Source of the DNA: Serilophus lunatus
Lineage: Eukaryota > Chordata > Aves > Passeriformes > Eurylaimidae
NCBI GenBank assembly: GCA_013399895.1
Contig: VXBA01000905.1
Span: 240 to 64,239, forward strand
Length of the DNA stretch: 64,000 nucleotides
Direction: 5' to 3'
Shown here piece by piece: positions 26,401 through 38,135 of the stretch. The position numbers and the translations under genes were made by a program. Under the pieces are notes generated by a model that had not been told where the DNA came from, did no database searches, and saw nothing but the letters and a program-made list of their open reading frames with translations. Position 1 is the stretch's first letter, and the number at the start of each line of letters is the position of its first letter.

Positions 26401-28199
26401 GAATGAGGATGGGAAGGAGGACAATATAAAAAAAAAGAAAAGAGATGAATCTGTTGTAGAAGAAGAATGTTAGGATGAACTCACCTGGGATCCAAATATT
26501 TTGAAACTTAAAAGGATTTCTTTTCTTTTGAGGTTCACTCAAAACAGTCTCCAGTGCATTTTAAAACCACATTGCTAATTGTTTCTCCCACAATGCCTGA
26601 CAGTCAGACAGACTTTTAAATGCTCTTTCCATTTACTGCCACAAACTCCTTTGTGTTTTATCAGTTAAGCTATTGGAACAGTTTTACTGCAGCACAATGG
26701 AAATTTTACTGCACCTTGCTCTGATGTAGCAAATGACATTTACTGCAATTTCTACTGTCCTGTGTCCTGCTATCGAGAGACCCTCCATCAGTTACTGAAT
26801 TGGTGTTTTGTATAAGCTGAGAACTGTCCTTCAGATCAGTCTGTGCCTTGTGGAGACACAGTCCTGCAGAGGTTCTAGGATGTTACCAGTGAAGCCAATA
26901 TAGTTGCAATCGCTTGGGAATAAGGGGGCAGAGGATTGGCACACCCTTATGTACTCTCTTTCTGGTCTCCCCTCATATAAAGACATGAGTATTTTGGGCA
27001 CAACATAGGTCTGACTGTAAGCCATTAGAGCTGCTGTCGTTGCACTACCTCTCTTTGAACTGGAACTTTCCATTTATAAATTTTTCGGGAAATTGCTGGC
27101 CTGGCATTCCTGGGGGAGCTCCCCACGGTGTGATGGGTTAGTGCTGCAGGGTCCAATGAGAGGGAGCAGGAACCCACTGGGGCAAGCACAGTCAAAACAC
27201 ATGAACCAATCCCTGTTTCACATCTTTCTTAGTTTGATGTTAGGATAATGTGATGAAGACTGCAAAATTGAAGAAAGAAATGAATGATGGTGTACTAAAA
27301 TAATTATGCCTCATTTGTTTGTGTATTCCTAGGGAGAGGTCATGAAGCTGCTGGTCAACAGTGAAATCTAATTATTGCTATGTTCAAAAATAAAGAAATG
27401 CAATATGCTCTTTGTCCTCTGATAGTTCAGGGAACCCAAGGATTTGTGTTTATGGAGAATATTGATTAGATTTTGCTTCCCCTTTTCTGTTGGTTAGGGA
27501 GGGCAATAGCAGCAGTCAGTTCAGACAACCTATCTCATTTTATCATTAGATTATTGCAAAGGCATCTAACACTTATCTCTGGGTATTGTTTTTTTTGGAT
27601 CTTTTAGTGTATGCTGCAAGAAATTATTCAAATGCAGAATTAGATGAGATACAGAGCACTTTAGAGTGGATGCTTTGAATTGTAGAGACATACAAAAGCA
27701 ATTGGAGTTTCCTCTGTGCTTCCCAAGAAAGGTGGGAGGGAAAAATGACCATTCTGAGCCTAGAAATGCATGAAACCACAGAAAATGTGAAACGCCCAAG
27801 GTGATAGAGTATGCTCTAGTAGTTCTAAATGCATTTGAAGCTGGTTCCTTGAACATGTACACCCTTCTCTCTCACATTGTACTTGCAAGCAGTATAATTA
27901 TCTGATAAAAATATAATCCAATCAAATAATGTGCAAGATGTCATGCAAGGGATATCTGTTGTTGCCTAGTACATGCCAACATCTGTTTATCACATATGGG
28001 AGGTTTTAAAGCAGTCTATATAGAAACAATTTTGGTAACTGAACATATTTTGTTTCTCCTGACTCATTATTTATTTTAAGAACTACGGTTTGGCATAGCA
28101 GTTCTTTCTTTCTCAAGAGCTTCTTCCCTTATTGTAATTTATATTTTGGTCTCAGTTGTGAGCTATTCTTGTTCCTACAAAAGTTTGTGATGTGCTGCA
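20413..28199. other. long unique stretch, no gene seen
   Basis: No supported gene or repeat. A pair of overlapping opposite-strand open frames at 22830-23162 lies in a locally GC-richer patch and shows no domain. A 131-codon minus-strand frame (23938-24333) also lacks any recognisable feature. Balanced-composition text at about 21660-22060 could be conserved noncoding DNA, but conservation cannot be judged from one sequence. Confidence 0.5.
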
Positions 28200-28341
28200 G
28201 AATGGCAGCTTCAGGTGAGAAGCAGACAATGGAAAGAGTTGAACATCTGATCATGGCTAATGGCATGGGGTCATTCCCAGGGGTTGATTGGAGGCAGACC
28301 ATCCAGGGAACGTAAAAGCCATTGTGGAAATTGATATTTGT
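28200..28341. other. unique sequence beside the GC-rich block
   Basis: Transitional sequence with nothing recognised. It leads into the minus-strand open frame whose stop codon lies at 28342-28344. Confidence 0.4.
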
Positions 28342-28557
28342 TTACTCTGAATCAGCTGATTCAACACCATCCTTGGTCACAATGACAATAAGCATGTTAT
28401 AAAACTTGTTCAGTGCTGCTAGACCTTGTGCATGAGCAATTTTCACCCCTAACAAGGTCTTACATTTAAGCAGTCGAGCAGTAGAAGGATCACAGCACAG
28501 AGAGGATTTCATTCCAAGCCTGACCATGTTTTGTGTTAGACGTTTGTCTATATGAAG
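28342..28557 (-). other. exon-like open segment, unidentified (minus strand)
   Basis: On the minus strand a pyrimidine-rich tract ends in 'cttcatatag', followed by an open frame of about 70 codons ending in a TAA at 28342-28344. A possible donor, 'aaatgtaaga', lies inside it (about 28460-28470), so a shorter internal exon is also possible. The frame is part of the longest open frame in the window (165 codons, up to 28839), but its upstream half lies in GC-rich sequence where open frames are expected. The residues are mixed in character, with no signal peptide, membrane segment or catalytic motif that I recognise. It could be a decayed exon, part of a noncoding RNA, or chance. Confidence 0.2.
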
Positions 28558-28579
28558 AGTAAACAGACAAAAGAGCCTA

Positions 28580-28915
28580 ACAAAACTGCCAGGAAACAGG
28601 AGCGGAGTCCCCAGCAGGTCCCTGGCCTGCGATGCTCTGTTCAGGCACACGACACCCCGCTTGCTGTGTCTCGAGCCATCTGCTGGGGTGTGTTCACTGC
28701 CTGCTGTAAGCCTCAGTCGAGGGCCTACAGCCCATGGCAGCAGCTCCTGACTCTGCAGGCACAGGGTTGTATGAGGCCAGAGCTCCTCGCGGGCTGGTTC
28801 GACTGTGCCCGGGGTGCTACAGGTGTCCTGGGGACACACATGGGAGCTGCTGCCAGTGAGGACCCTGCTCTTGCCATCACTGCTCTGCTGCTGAGAAGGG
28901 CTTGTGTTTATGGAG
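28580..28915. other. GC-rich island of unknown origin
   Basis: About 330 bases of clearly GC-richer sequence with scattered CpG (for example 'ctcgcgggctggttcgactg' and 'gtgcccggggtgctac') in an AT-rich setting. Both strands are open over long distances, as composition predicts. It may be a fragment of an LTR or another transposon, or a small regulatory or exonic island. I did not recognise LTR ends, target duplications or a known consensus. Confidence 0.35.
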
Positions 28916-29085
28916 CAGCTTTTCCACTTTCACTCAATTCTGGCACATTTTTTTCTCCTCGTTTTGACATATGATGCCCAGTAGCCCTCCTGTAGTAGTT
29001 TTCCATTAACTCATCCAGCTGAATGCTCTTATTTATCATTGGTAGATGCTCTTCCAAGATCTTTTTCTGTACATTTTCATTCAGG
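28908..29085 (-). other. exon-like open segment, unidentified (minus strand)
   Basis: On the minus strand the text 'aatttcttgttacacag' resembles a splice acceptor ending at about 29086. It is followed by an open frame of about 59 codons ending in a TAA at 28908-28910. The product would be hydrophilic and helix-prone, rich in Glu, Lys, Leu and Asn (for example KKILEEHLPMINKSIQLDEL), followed by a Tyr-Tyr-Arg-Arg and Lys-Arg-Gly basic patch. Codon content looks more protein-like than other open frames in the window. No family was recognised and no partner exon was confirmed. It may be a lineage-specific exon, a pseudogene piece or chance. Confidence 0.25.
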
Positions 29086-29086
29086 A

Positions 29087-30937
29087 GCAAACTGTGTAAC
29101 AAGAAATTCTATGATTCAATTGCATGTCTGATTCATTCACTTAAATAAATTTTGTCTTTCCCCCTTCCCCCCACGGAAAACCAATTTTTGTCTTCTATTG
29201 CCTCTCCATTCTAGCATACATCTTCAATTTACATACAGATGATCCCCATGTAATCTCTGATCATTTTGTATAAGTATTAGAAAACACTGATCTTGAAGTG
29301 GCGACTGCTGTATTTGTAAATAGAAAAAAAGATTGAGTTTGTAAAAGATTTGGGAAGATATTTTTGTGTGGAGTGTTAATCTTAAGGAGAAAAAAAAAAG
29401 AAAAAAGAAAAAAATACCCAACCAATACTCCCTAAAAATGAAAATATTGTTATTTCAAGGAATAAATTAATTTGCTTGATTAACAAACATAACTGGAACA
29501 AAATATATAAAATATGAAACATTATAGGGGAAAGATAGGGGCTGTATAATGAAGAGCCAATTGAAGCTCTTTTACCAGTTTGTTTATTGTTCATATTTTA
29601 ATTAAGTTGCTCCCTAATAGAATATACTCATTGTAAGAATACTTTAAGATGTAAACAATCATATCTCCAAACTTTAGCTGAGTAATTATGTACATTATAA
29701 TTTTAGCTCTGGGAAAGTTTTAGGACCGCTCTTTTACAAATACTTAACCTGCTAATTGCTGACTCAAAATGTTATTGTGTCAACCTCAAAACAATAGAAA
29801 ACTAGAGAAAAAAAGAAATCCCAGCTCTTCAGAAAAAGAATTTTTTAATGGAGGTGAACTTGCATCAATTCTATGTAATATAAATGGGAATTTTATGTGA
29901 ATGAGAAGATACTGCAAAGTGCTGTAGTTTTGTGTGACTTGAACAGAGGAATAAACTTGAGGAGGACACTTGAAGCAGAGGGACACACTTAGAGAATGCT
30001 AAGATATTGCATCATTGCTATAATTTTTATTTTTCTGCTGTAAGCAAAAAATTAGGAGGCTCTGAACAGTTCACTAAACAGTGTGGAAGCAAACTTTGAA
30101 ATTTCTGTATAGTACATTTATGTTTTGGAGTTCACTGCAGTCTTTCAAGTACAGTATATCAAATGTTTGTGGCATGATTTGATCAAGGTCCTTCTCTTTA
30201 TTGGAATGATAGATTTTGGTAACTTTTTAGTGACATTTAAATCAGCCTTCAATAATTCTAGCACATTTATTTTGTAATTTTAATATCTATCCCCCCAACT
30301 TGTCTGTTAAACTTTGATTGTAGTAAGAATTGTGCCATTTAGCTTGTATTGCCTGTGCTATGAAAAGCATCACTTAGAAAAGCCGAGGGTAAAAATGTGT
30401 TTGCCTCATTGCCCATCTCTGCATTCTTTTCCCTCTTAATTCCATGTGTGATCTTGCTCCCCTTGTCTGACATCTTGCTGCAGGACCTAATTTATCTGTC
30501 TATAACTGCCTTTGAAGGCTACACTGATCAACTCTATAATAGCAGAGAAGGTTCTTAGCACCTCTGGCATAAAATTTTGCTTTGGGAAAATATCAGAATA
30601 TCAGCCCAGGGAAAACAGGTAACCCACCCTATAGCAGAGTTTGAACACAATTACATTTGTGAGTGGATCAAAGAATTTTTTAACTATGATTATTATTATT
30701 GTGGCAGCACGTAACATTCTTCACTGGTTCCGCTTTAGTTAATACCATAGCTGGAAGACAGAAGATGTGGGACAAATGCACAGCTGTCCATGTGCAGGTC
30801 TAGATCTGGAGGATTTTACCTGGTGCAGGACTGGCCTGGGGGATAGAGCCCTTGTTGAGGCTGGTCCATAGTCCATAGGGGTGATTAAGGTGTGGAAGGG
30901 GGTACACAGAGACATTGTGGAAGAATAGAAGCGGCCA
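29087..30937. other. unique AT-rich sequence, no gene seen
   Basis: Contains an A-rich tract at 29389-29414. A GC-richer segment at about 30760-30935 directly abuts the inverted CR1 end and may belong to the same interrupted unit as 31053-31245. No gene was recognised. Confidence 0.45.
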
Positions 30938-31052
30938 TAGAATCATAGAATATCCTTTGTTGGAAGGGATCCAAAAGGATCATCAAAGTCCAACTCCTGG
31001 CCACGCACAGGACAGCCCCAAGAATCACACCATGTGCCTGAGACTATTGTCC
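30938..31052 (-). mobile_element. CR1 LINE 3' end, inverted
   Basis: The plus strand reads 'aatcatagaatatcctttgt', 'tggaagggatccaaaaggat', 'catcaaagtccaactcctgg', 'cacaggacagccccaagaat', 'cacaccatgtgcctgaga'. This is the reverse complement of an avian CR1 3' UTR of the 'hypervariable-tail' type found across birds. Consensus match stops near 31052, where the usual continuation (the 'cattgtccaaacgcttcttg' block) is replaced by unrelated sequence. The copy is therefore 5'-truncated to about 115 bases. Confidence 0.9.
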
Positions 31053-34000
31053 CACTGGGTTCACCTTGCACATCTGGCTGCTGGTGGCCCACTTACTTCT
31101 GTCTCTAGGAGATCCCTTACTCTTACAGCTCTTGGTAAATTGTGTGCACCTGTCACGGGGCAGCACAGCAGAGACTGGCCCAGAACATCAATGTTAAACA
31201 GTCTCTCCAATAAAGCTGTAAGTGAGTGAGGTAGTTGCATTTTTTTCATCTTGCTGTTTGGCCTCAGACACTTGCTATCTAATTACTGAGCACCTTATGC
31301 AGTGAACCGTACAACTGGCCTTTTCAGTGAGCTTGTAATTCAGGCACCGAATCATACTGACTCTCCTTTTTATCCTCTTTCTGATGTATTTATAAACTTG
31401 CTACCTATGCCTGAGACAGCAAAAGTTATTTTATAATCTGAACTTCAAAGATGCTGAGAAAATTCAATTTTCAATGATTTTCTTGTGTTCTCTGTGAAAG
31501 TAAAGCTCATCTACATTTCTACTTTGTTGTACTGCATCACAATAGTATTTCATATAAACTGAGGGGAGATTGAAACCTCTTTAATAGTCTCCTGATTTAA
31601 AACAGGGCTAAACTTTAAAATTTGCTATTTATGCAAAGATATGAGAAAATGTATTATGCAGGGAAGTGGTGTAGCAAAGCAGCTCCTGTCAGCATTTATT
31701 CTGCAGGTGTATGTGCCAGCTTTTGGTGTCAGGCACCGTGCAATGTGAGATCTGTGAGCTCAGCAGTGTAAGTCTTAAATCCAGAAGCATCAGATAAAAT
31801 GTTTGGCTTTGGAACACTTCTTTTAGTCAGGGTGTTGCCTAAATATGTGACATCTCATTGTGGATGCTACATGTCAGTGATTTTTGCCTGCATAGTAAAC
31901 CTTGGGATCATTCATTCCCATTTCCCCTTCTCTGGCTCTTTGCTTGTCCATGATGAGCTTCATGGGCAATTGAAAAGTCTGTCTATTTGGAAGTCTTTTC
32001 CATGTAATTACAAATAATACAGATCTTAAAAATCCCTCCATTTTACTCAACCCAGCAGTCAAAGACTTTGAGCTTGTCTCAATGAAGAACATTATGAGTG
32101 TACTTAAACTACACTTATGCTGTTCTGGGTCAGCAATTGCTACTGACCTTCAGCTTATACTGGGAGCAGATTGAAAACTGCCCAGAATGGGCATTGCCAG
32201 TTTTTTTTCTGCATTAACTTGCTCCCCTAAAAAGCCATCAGAAAAAATGCTTTCCCATCTATTTCATTTTCTGTATTTGCCCTATTAGATGATAGACTCT
32301 GCTTTTGTGCTCTAGTGACTAGAGTGGTGTGCATTATAAGAACACCAAGTATTGCCAGCCTTTCTCTTAAAATGTAAGTTTTTAGTTGCACAGAAGCAAG
32401 GCATATTAAAACAGAAGATTTCTGGTGCATTCTGGAACATGATACAGGTATTCACATGTTTCAGAAGATCTTGTAAAATAGTCATCCTTGCAGGGAGAGG
32501 AGGAAGGAATTCTCTAAAACTAGAATACTGCTTCTGTTAACAGATATTTTGTAAATGCAGAATTGTGTCCTCGGAAAAATGTTAGTGGATGTGGAAGAAA
32601 TAACTGTGAGTCCAAGATGCTCCTCGGGCTTACTAATTCATTATTATTGTTTTCCTTCTAACAGTGGTTTTCCCAATTATCTGTATTTCCTTCTTCATTC
32701 CCATTATTATCCTGTGATTAAATTGATTGTACTCTCCTTCCTTGAGCTGTGACAACAACAATAAAAAAAAAATCTCTCAGTAAAGTATTCAGCATTTTGG
32801 GCATTTCATTGTTTTGTCTCTAGCAACTGATCAGAAGGTATTGTTTGCTTTTTTCGAGAAAACAAAGAACTTCAAATATTTTAAAATGCGCGTACTCAAA
32901 AATGAAGTGCATAACAATATTGGGCTAATGGCATCTGTTGTAGGTTGGACTCTACAGGATGAAAATTAAAGTTTCTTGATAATCCCTTATAAGATGATGC
33001 TCTCTTCCCTTTTATGACAGCATCCATCTTTTCTCCTATAGGCATCTACTCCAGTGTTTTACAGGCACTTACACAGTGTTTTCCCTCCTGGAGGACAGGC
33101 ATCACAGTCTGTTCTGGCCAAAAAGAATACATGATGCTGATGCGTTTCTAGTTCAAGTGTCAGGATCTGCACGTACTTATTGCTCCTAAGCGAAGTCTTT
33201 GTCTTCCTTGGCTGTCTTAAGCATCTTTACAAGGCATCTTTCTGTATAGAAAGGCATCTTCTGTAGATGATGCTGAGCAGTGATCCTTCTCCCTTCATGC
33301 TGCTAATGTCATATCATATTCTTCTCCTGTAGACCTGATAGCTTTTTCTAATAACATCTGGAGGCAGCTGTTTGGAGTCAGGTGCTGTTGTAGAAACATC
33401 TAGAGAGCAGAAGGAATAGTGCAGTGTGGGTCCTGGTTCATGTGGGGACGTGGCAGTGGCTGTGTTAGAGCACACTGGAGCCTTACAAGGCTTACTCTTC
33501 ACCAGTTGCTAGCAGTAAATGGGAGCAGTAATCTATTAGAAGGTGAGATGCTGGTCTCTGAACATGTCTACCCAAGTGTGATTTTGTATAAAGAGGTTTG
33601 TGAGCATGGAGAGGGCATAGTAATCACACCTGATGGTTTCACCAGTTCCCCCTCTGGGCCTGATATGGAGTAGCAAAAGAAATGAACTGTTCAAGCATTA
33701 CCACAAAAGCTGGATGATACTGGATGTGACCTGCTGTCCTTACAGTAACTTTGCAGACAAATTTATATCAAAGCTCTTCTTTATAAAATATTCTGTAAAA
33801 ATATAATGAAAATAAATAGAATGCCTTGAAGGCATGAAATACTTTTTTATTTCCAAGGTTTATACTATGAATCACTTCCTTGATTTATATCCTAATAATC
33901 TGATTTATACCCATTTGTTATTTACTTCTGTTTATATATAATCCGTTGTCTGATCCTGGTTATCTTCTTTTGGGTCTAAGAGAGGATAATAAAGTTGTGA

Positions 34001-35268
34001 TGCAAAACAACACAAATGCTTAATTCTTTAAAGTCACCAGTTTTCATGCATTGCAATGGGTATAATAGATTAAACCAACTCAATAAATTAGGCGAGCCCA
34101 AATGGTTGTAATTCTTCACCTTTCATTTAATCATAAAAATTGCAATATTCTTAGTTTATGCAATATTTTCCATTAAAATGGAGATTTTGCCCATGAAGCA
34201 GTACTGGACTCGTTAGCAAGGAATCACTAGTAATACTCGTAAAGTGGTCAATTAATAATATTCACTCTCTAAGACTTTTAAAATAATTTATTACTCACAC
34301 TTCTTCTGGGTTTTGTGTGGCTAAATATATTAAGTTTATGTAATTATTATGAAAAAAGAAAGTTTTGATTTTCCAGTAATTGTTTTAATATGCAAAAGAT
34401 GAAATTTTAAAACACACTTTATGTAAGGAGATGAAAAAGATATAATATATATTATCCTTCAATCTGAACTAGAGTTTTCAAAGGGGATTTTAAGCAATTC
34501 TATTTCAATTTGGTTTAATGCAATTCTGAAGTCATTACAAATGAGGTAAAAGAGCAGATCACCAGTCTGTCAATCCACGTGGACATGCTGGTGTAGCATA
34601 TTAAGTTATTCTATGTAAAGAGCTACTTAGACATCTCTGTATCCACTTGAAAATATTTTCTATCTTATTTTTATGAATTAGGTTTTTTAAAAAATGCTAT
34701 CCTTCTGTAAAAAAATATGGAAAGATTTTATGATCTATGTGAAAAAGTAATAGGAGTTTGCCAAAATAATTTTTTTTCTGGCACCCTGTTAAAATCCTCA
34801 TGTGAGTAAAACAGGCTGGAAAATGAAAAGAGGGACTCATAACTGAGTTCACAGAAACCTTTCTTTTCAGTACAGTGTGAAATCTGGCTTGGAAAACTTA
34901 AGCACAAACTGTCTGTATTGTATCAAACCTGACACAAGGTGTTGAGGACCATTTGTTTGGCAAATGGCAATGTCCTAACTGACTTCTGAAAGAAGAATCA
35001 AATTGATCTAGTCTTTATAATCCAGGTATGCATTTCCCATGTATTCTCACAATTTTGTGGGAAGTGCTTAGTCTTGGGAATTGTATACCCAGTTGTGCAC
35101 ATACTGAATATTTTCTGAGTGGCATCTTTCTACTTTAATGGTTTTTCTTTAAATTGGACAAGCCAATTAATCAAATCTTCGGCAGAACATTGAAAAAACT
35201 TTATAAAGGCCCGCATGCAATTCATTGCACAATAACGTCCAGTTTCTTGTACTTTGTTACTGTCAAGG
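31053..35268. other. unique sequence, no gene seen; GC-richer at its start
   Basis: 31053-31245 is GC-richer and ends with 'gtctctccaataaagc' (AATAAA at 31209-31214). It could be the end of a transcript or LTR fragment, but no ends were recognised. The rest, to 35268, is anonymous AT-rich DNA with no motif-bearing open frame. Confidence 0.45.
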
Positions 35269-35346
35269 TGTGGGGATTTTTTGTGTCTGTTTTGGCTTTT
35301 TTGTGTATTTTGGGGTTTTTTTGTGGTTTTGTTGGGGTTTTTTTTT
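35269..35346 (+). repeat. T/G low-complexity tract
   Basis: Strand-biased T/G sequence with repeated 'tggggttttttt'-type blocks (G-runs near 35272, 35312 and 35334). It creates a spurious hydrophobic open frame. Similar but shorter tracts occur near 9717-9761. Confidence 0.6.
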
Positions 35347-37599
35347 GAAGGTAGAACAGTTGAGAAGCAAGAAAGATTGTGGTAGGATGTAAAGAGGAGC
35401 TAAACTGTGTAAGCAGTGAGAGTGGTTAATGAGGTAAAAGGAGATAAGGGGAACTTATGGACCTCTTCAGAGTCCTGATGGATGTTTGAGAACCCTTTTT
35501 ATTTGCAGTCACTTCGGTTCTGTGTAGCAGAAGGCTCTCTCATTCATAAAATGAGAGTGATGGGAAGAAACCCTTAGTGTCTTCCCAAATGACTGGTTGC
35601 AGAAACACCTCCTTTAAATTAAAACGGAAAAAAAGTCGGTCTTGTGAAGAATCTTTACTGAGCTGAGTTGTCATTTATCTTTGAAGAAGGCAGGCAGTAG
35701 GTACAGTTGCTCTCCACAGAGTCAAGATATCTGTCATGTATTTCAAGCCAAATTGCTTTTTTTCCCTTTGCTACTTCTAATGTGTATATTTGCACGTATT
35801 GCTGACCAGGTGGCATCAAGCTGGAAATAAATGCCTTTTCATCTTTCTGTAGAGGAAGGAAATTGGTTTTATAGGAGATTTTTTGGATCAAGACATGGAA
35901 TTTATTTTTAATAAATTAGAGTGGAGTAGTCCTTGGAGTAGGATACTTCAGCCTAGCTCTCCTGAGACTTGAGCAATTGGCCTGTGAGAGACTGATACCA
36001 AATCAGCTGCTCCACTTCACTTTGCTCCTTGTGGGTGGGTCCTTTTAGGATGGAGAAGCATCTTTCCTCAGTGGTAGGTACAGCAGAAAGCCTGGGTGAT
36101 GAATTGTCAGTTGTCTTGAATTATCTTCCTTTGAGAAGAGGCCGTGCTTTATCGTTGTGGAAGGATGGTGAGAGGGAAGTAAAAAGGGAAGGAGAGGGAA
36201 AAGTGAGAGAAGACATTCTGTATTAGTGTTATCATTGGAACCACAATGTTACTGGTGGTCTTGAAGGTTCTTTCCTTTACAATACCTTTACAAATACTAA
36301 ATTTACTTTTTAAGTTGTATGTATTCCCTCATTGAGCCTATACATACTGAGTTTCTGTCCAGAGCAGATTTTTATGATTGCTGTAAGTCCTTAATAAAAA
36401 CGCTTCTGCAAGAAATGACAGAGATTTAACTAGAACATCATGAATAACATTGTGAAGGAAAGAGTGTTGAACAGAAAGCCAATGCTATGAAGCTTGTGCT
36501 TTGTGGAGTAATTCTCCCAGTATTCCTACCGTAAAAACACCAATTAAAAATCGGTGTCTCATAAAAATTAAAAATAAGTGGAGGCATGTGGTCTGCTGGA
36601 CAGCTGGCAGACAAAGGTGCATTTGTGCTAATTGTAGTCTACCCAGCACCCATAATCCATATTGTTCGTAAGATTTAGCCATGTCCTGCTTAGGATTCAG
36701 TTCACATTCCTCTGCCACATTCTGCAGCCATCACATCATCTGCAGAGGCAGGAGCGACTACAAAATAGTACCAGAATGGAGCAGCCCAATGACTGACCTG
36801 GGAGACGACAACTGTTTGCTGAAATGTTTGAAAGCAAAAAATGCTTATTTCCCCGAGAAATACACATATTTGGCAAGTTTCTGTCCCCTTCATTGCAAAT
36901 GAAGAACAGAGAAAAGTGTGGGGAAATGGTGTGTTACATCATTTGTATTTCTGTTCTCACACTCTGGAATGATGGATAAGTGAATGTGCTCATAATGTTC
37001 CAAATGTGTAACAAGCAATGATTTTCTGTAAAGGGATGGCAAAAAAGAGGTTTTATTCAGATTCATTCACATAGTTGACAATTGCTATCTCTTTTTCATT
37101 ATTAACATGACTGCTGTTGGAATTATTAATTCTGTGTCTGATTTGCTGAGTTCCACTTTATTGATTTTATTTTGATTGGAGCAAGACTGATTGCCACCTT
37201 GGAAAACAAAGTTGTCCTTGAATGACACTATTTAAGTATTACATTCCCCTAAACATTCATTAAGGCTCATGCTTTAATTAAAACTAAGTGTTACCTGTAA
37301 GTGTTGGAGGTGCTGACAAACTTGAAGGCCTTTTACCTCTCACTAGAAAATGTCTAAATTGCTGTGAAAGAAAGCAGAAGAAGCCAGTGAGGGTTTTGAG
37401 GGGTTTTTTTTTTGAGAGATCAATGACATTAAAATGTGACTTTTTCCCTATGTGTTTGTTCTTGATGGTTCATGAAACACTTTTTATTACTTAGAGGGAA
37501 AACATGTTTTATGTAGGTTTTCATATCTTTTGATTTTGTCTTCTTTCAATGACTGAAAGCTAATGAGCTTTTGGGCAAAGGAGGAAGCCAGTCTGGTAG
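35347..37599. other. unique AT-rich sequence, no gene seen
   Basis: No supported exon or repeat. Open frames are under 80 codons, without motifs. Confidence 0.5.
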
Positions 37600-37720
37600 G
37601 CTCTAGTTCTGGGTTCATAAGGTCTAGAGTCCTATTTTTCTTACTTACCTGTTGCATGGTATTGGACAAATAATGTTTTTTTTCTTTTATTTTCTGTCTT
37701 GCCTGTTTTGCTGCAGCCTT
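37600..37720 (+). mobile_element. MIR-like SINE fragment
   Basis: 'ctctagttctgggttcat', 'gtctagagtcctatttttct' and 'acttacctgttgcatggt', then 'attggacaaataat', match the MIR block 'gagtcctgg.tctgccacttacctgctgtgtgaccttggacaagtcac' in order. The T-rich text after it fits a decayed 'cctcagtttcc' segment. Confidence 0.5.
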
Positions 37721-38049
37721 AGTTTGTTTTTAATGATGACCTTGCCAGGTTTAAGTTTATAATTTTGCTCTTCCTTGCTGTTTTTACTAGCCACTGCATT
37801 TGTTTTACATGATATCTTGCGTTAACCTCTCCAGCAGTTTTACCATATGTCCCACATACCTCTGTCAGTCATCACAATGCCACTTCTCACTTCTCAGTGA
37901 AAATCCACTTCTATTGGCTCTGCTACACTGCTGTCAACCAGTATTCTGTCCTTGTGCAGAAAAAGCTAAAAATAGCTTTTCTCTGTGTGTGTAGAACTTT
38001 TTAAATCTGTAAATCTGGAGTTGTTTAACAATTCCTGTCTATGTTTCCC

Positions 38050-38135
38050 AGTGTCATTACAGTGGTACAGAGAACACAGGCTGACTTCCCAGGGTCACAC
38101 GGCCAAATTAATGGCAGAATAAAATGCTAGAAGCA
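38050..38135 (-). mobile_element. MIR-like SINE fragment, inverted
   Basis: 'ctgacttcccagggtcacac', then 'ggccaaattaatggcagaat', follow the inverted MIR core (acttgcccaaggtcacacagctagtaagtggcagagc). Only the core is readable. Confidence 0.5.
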
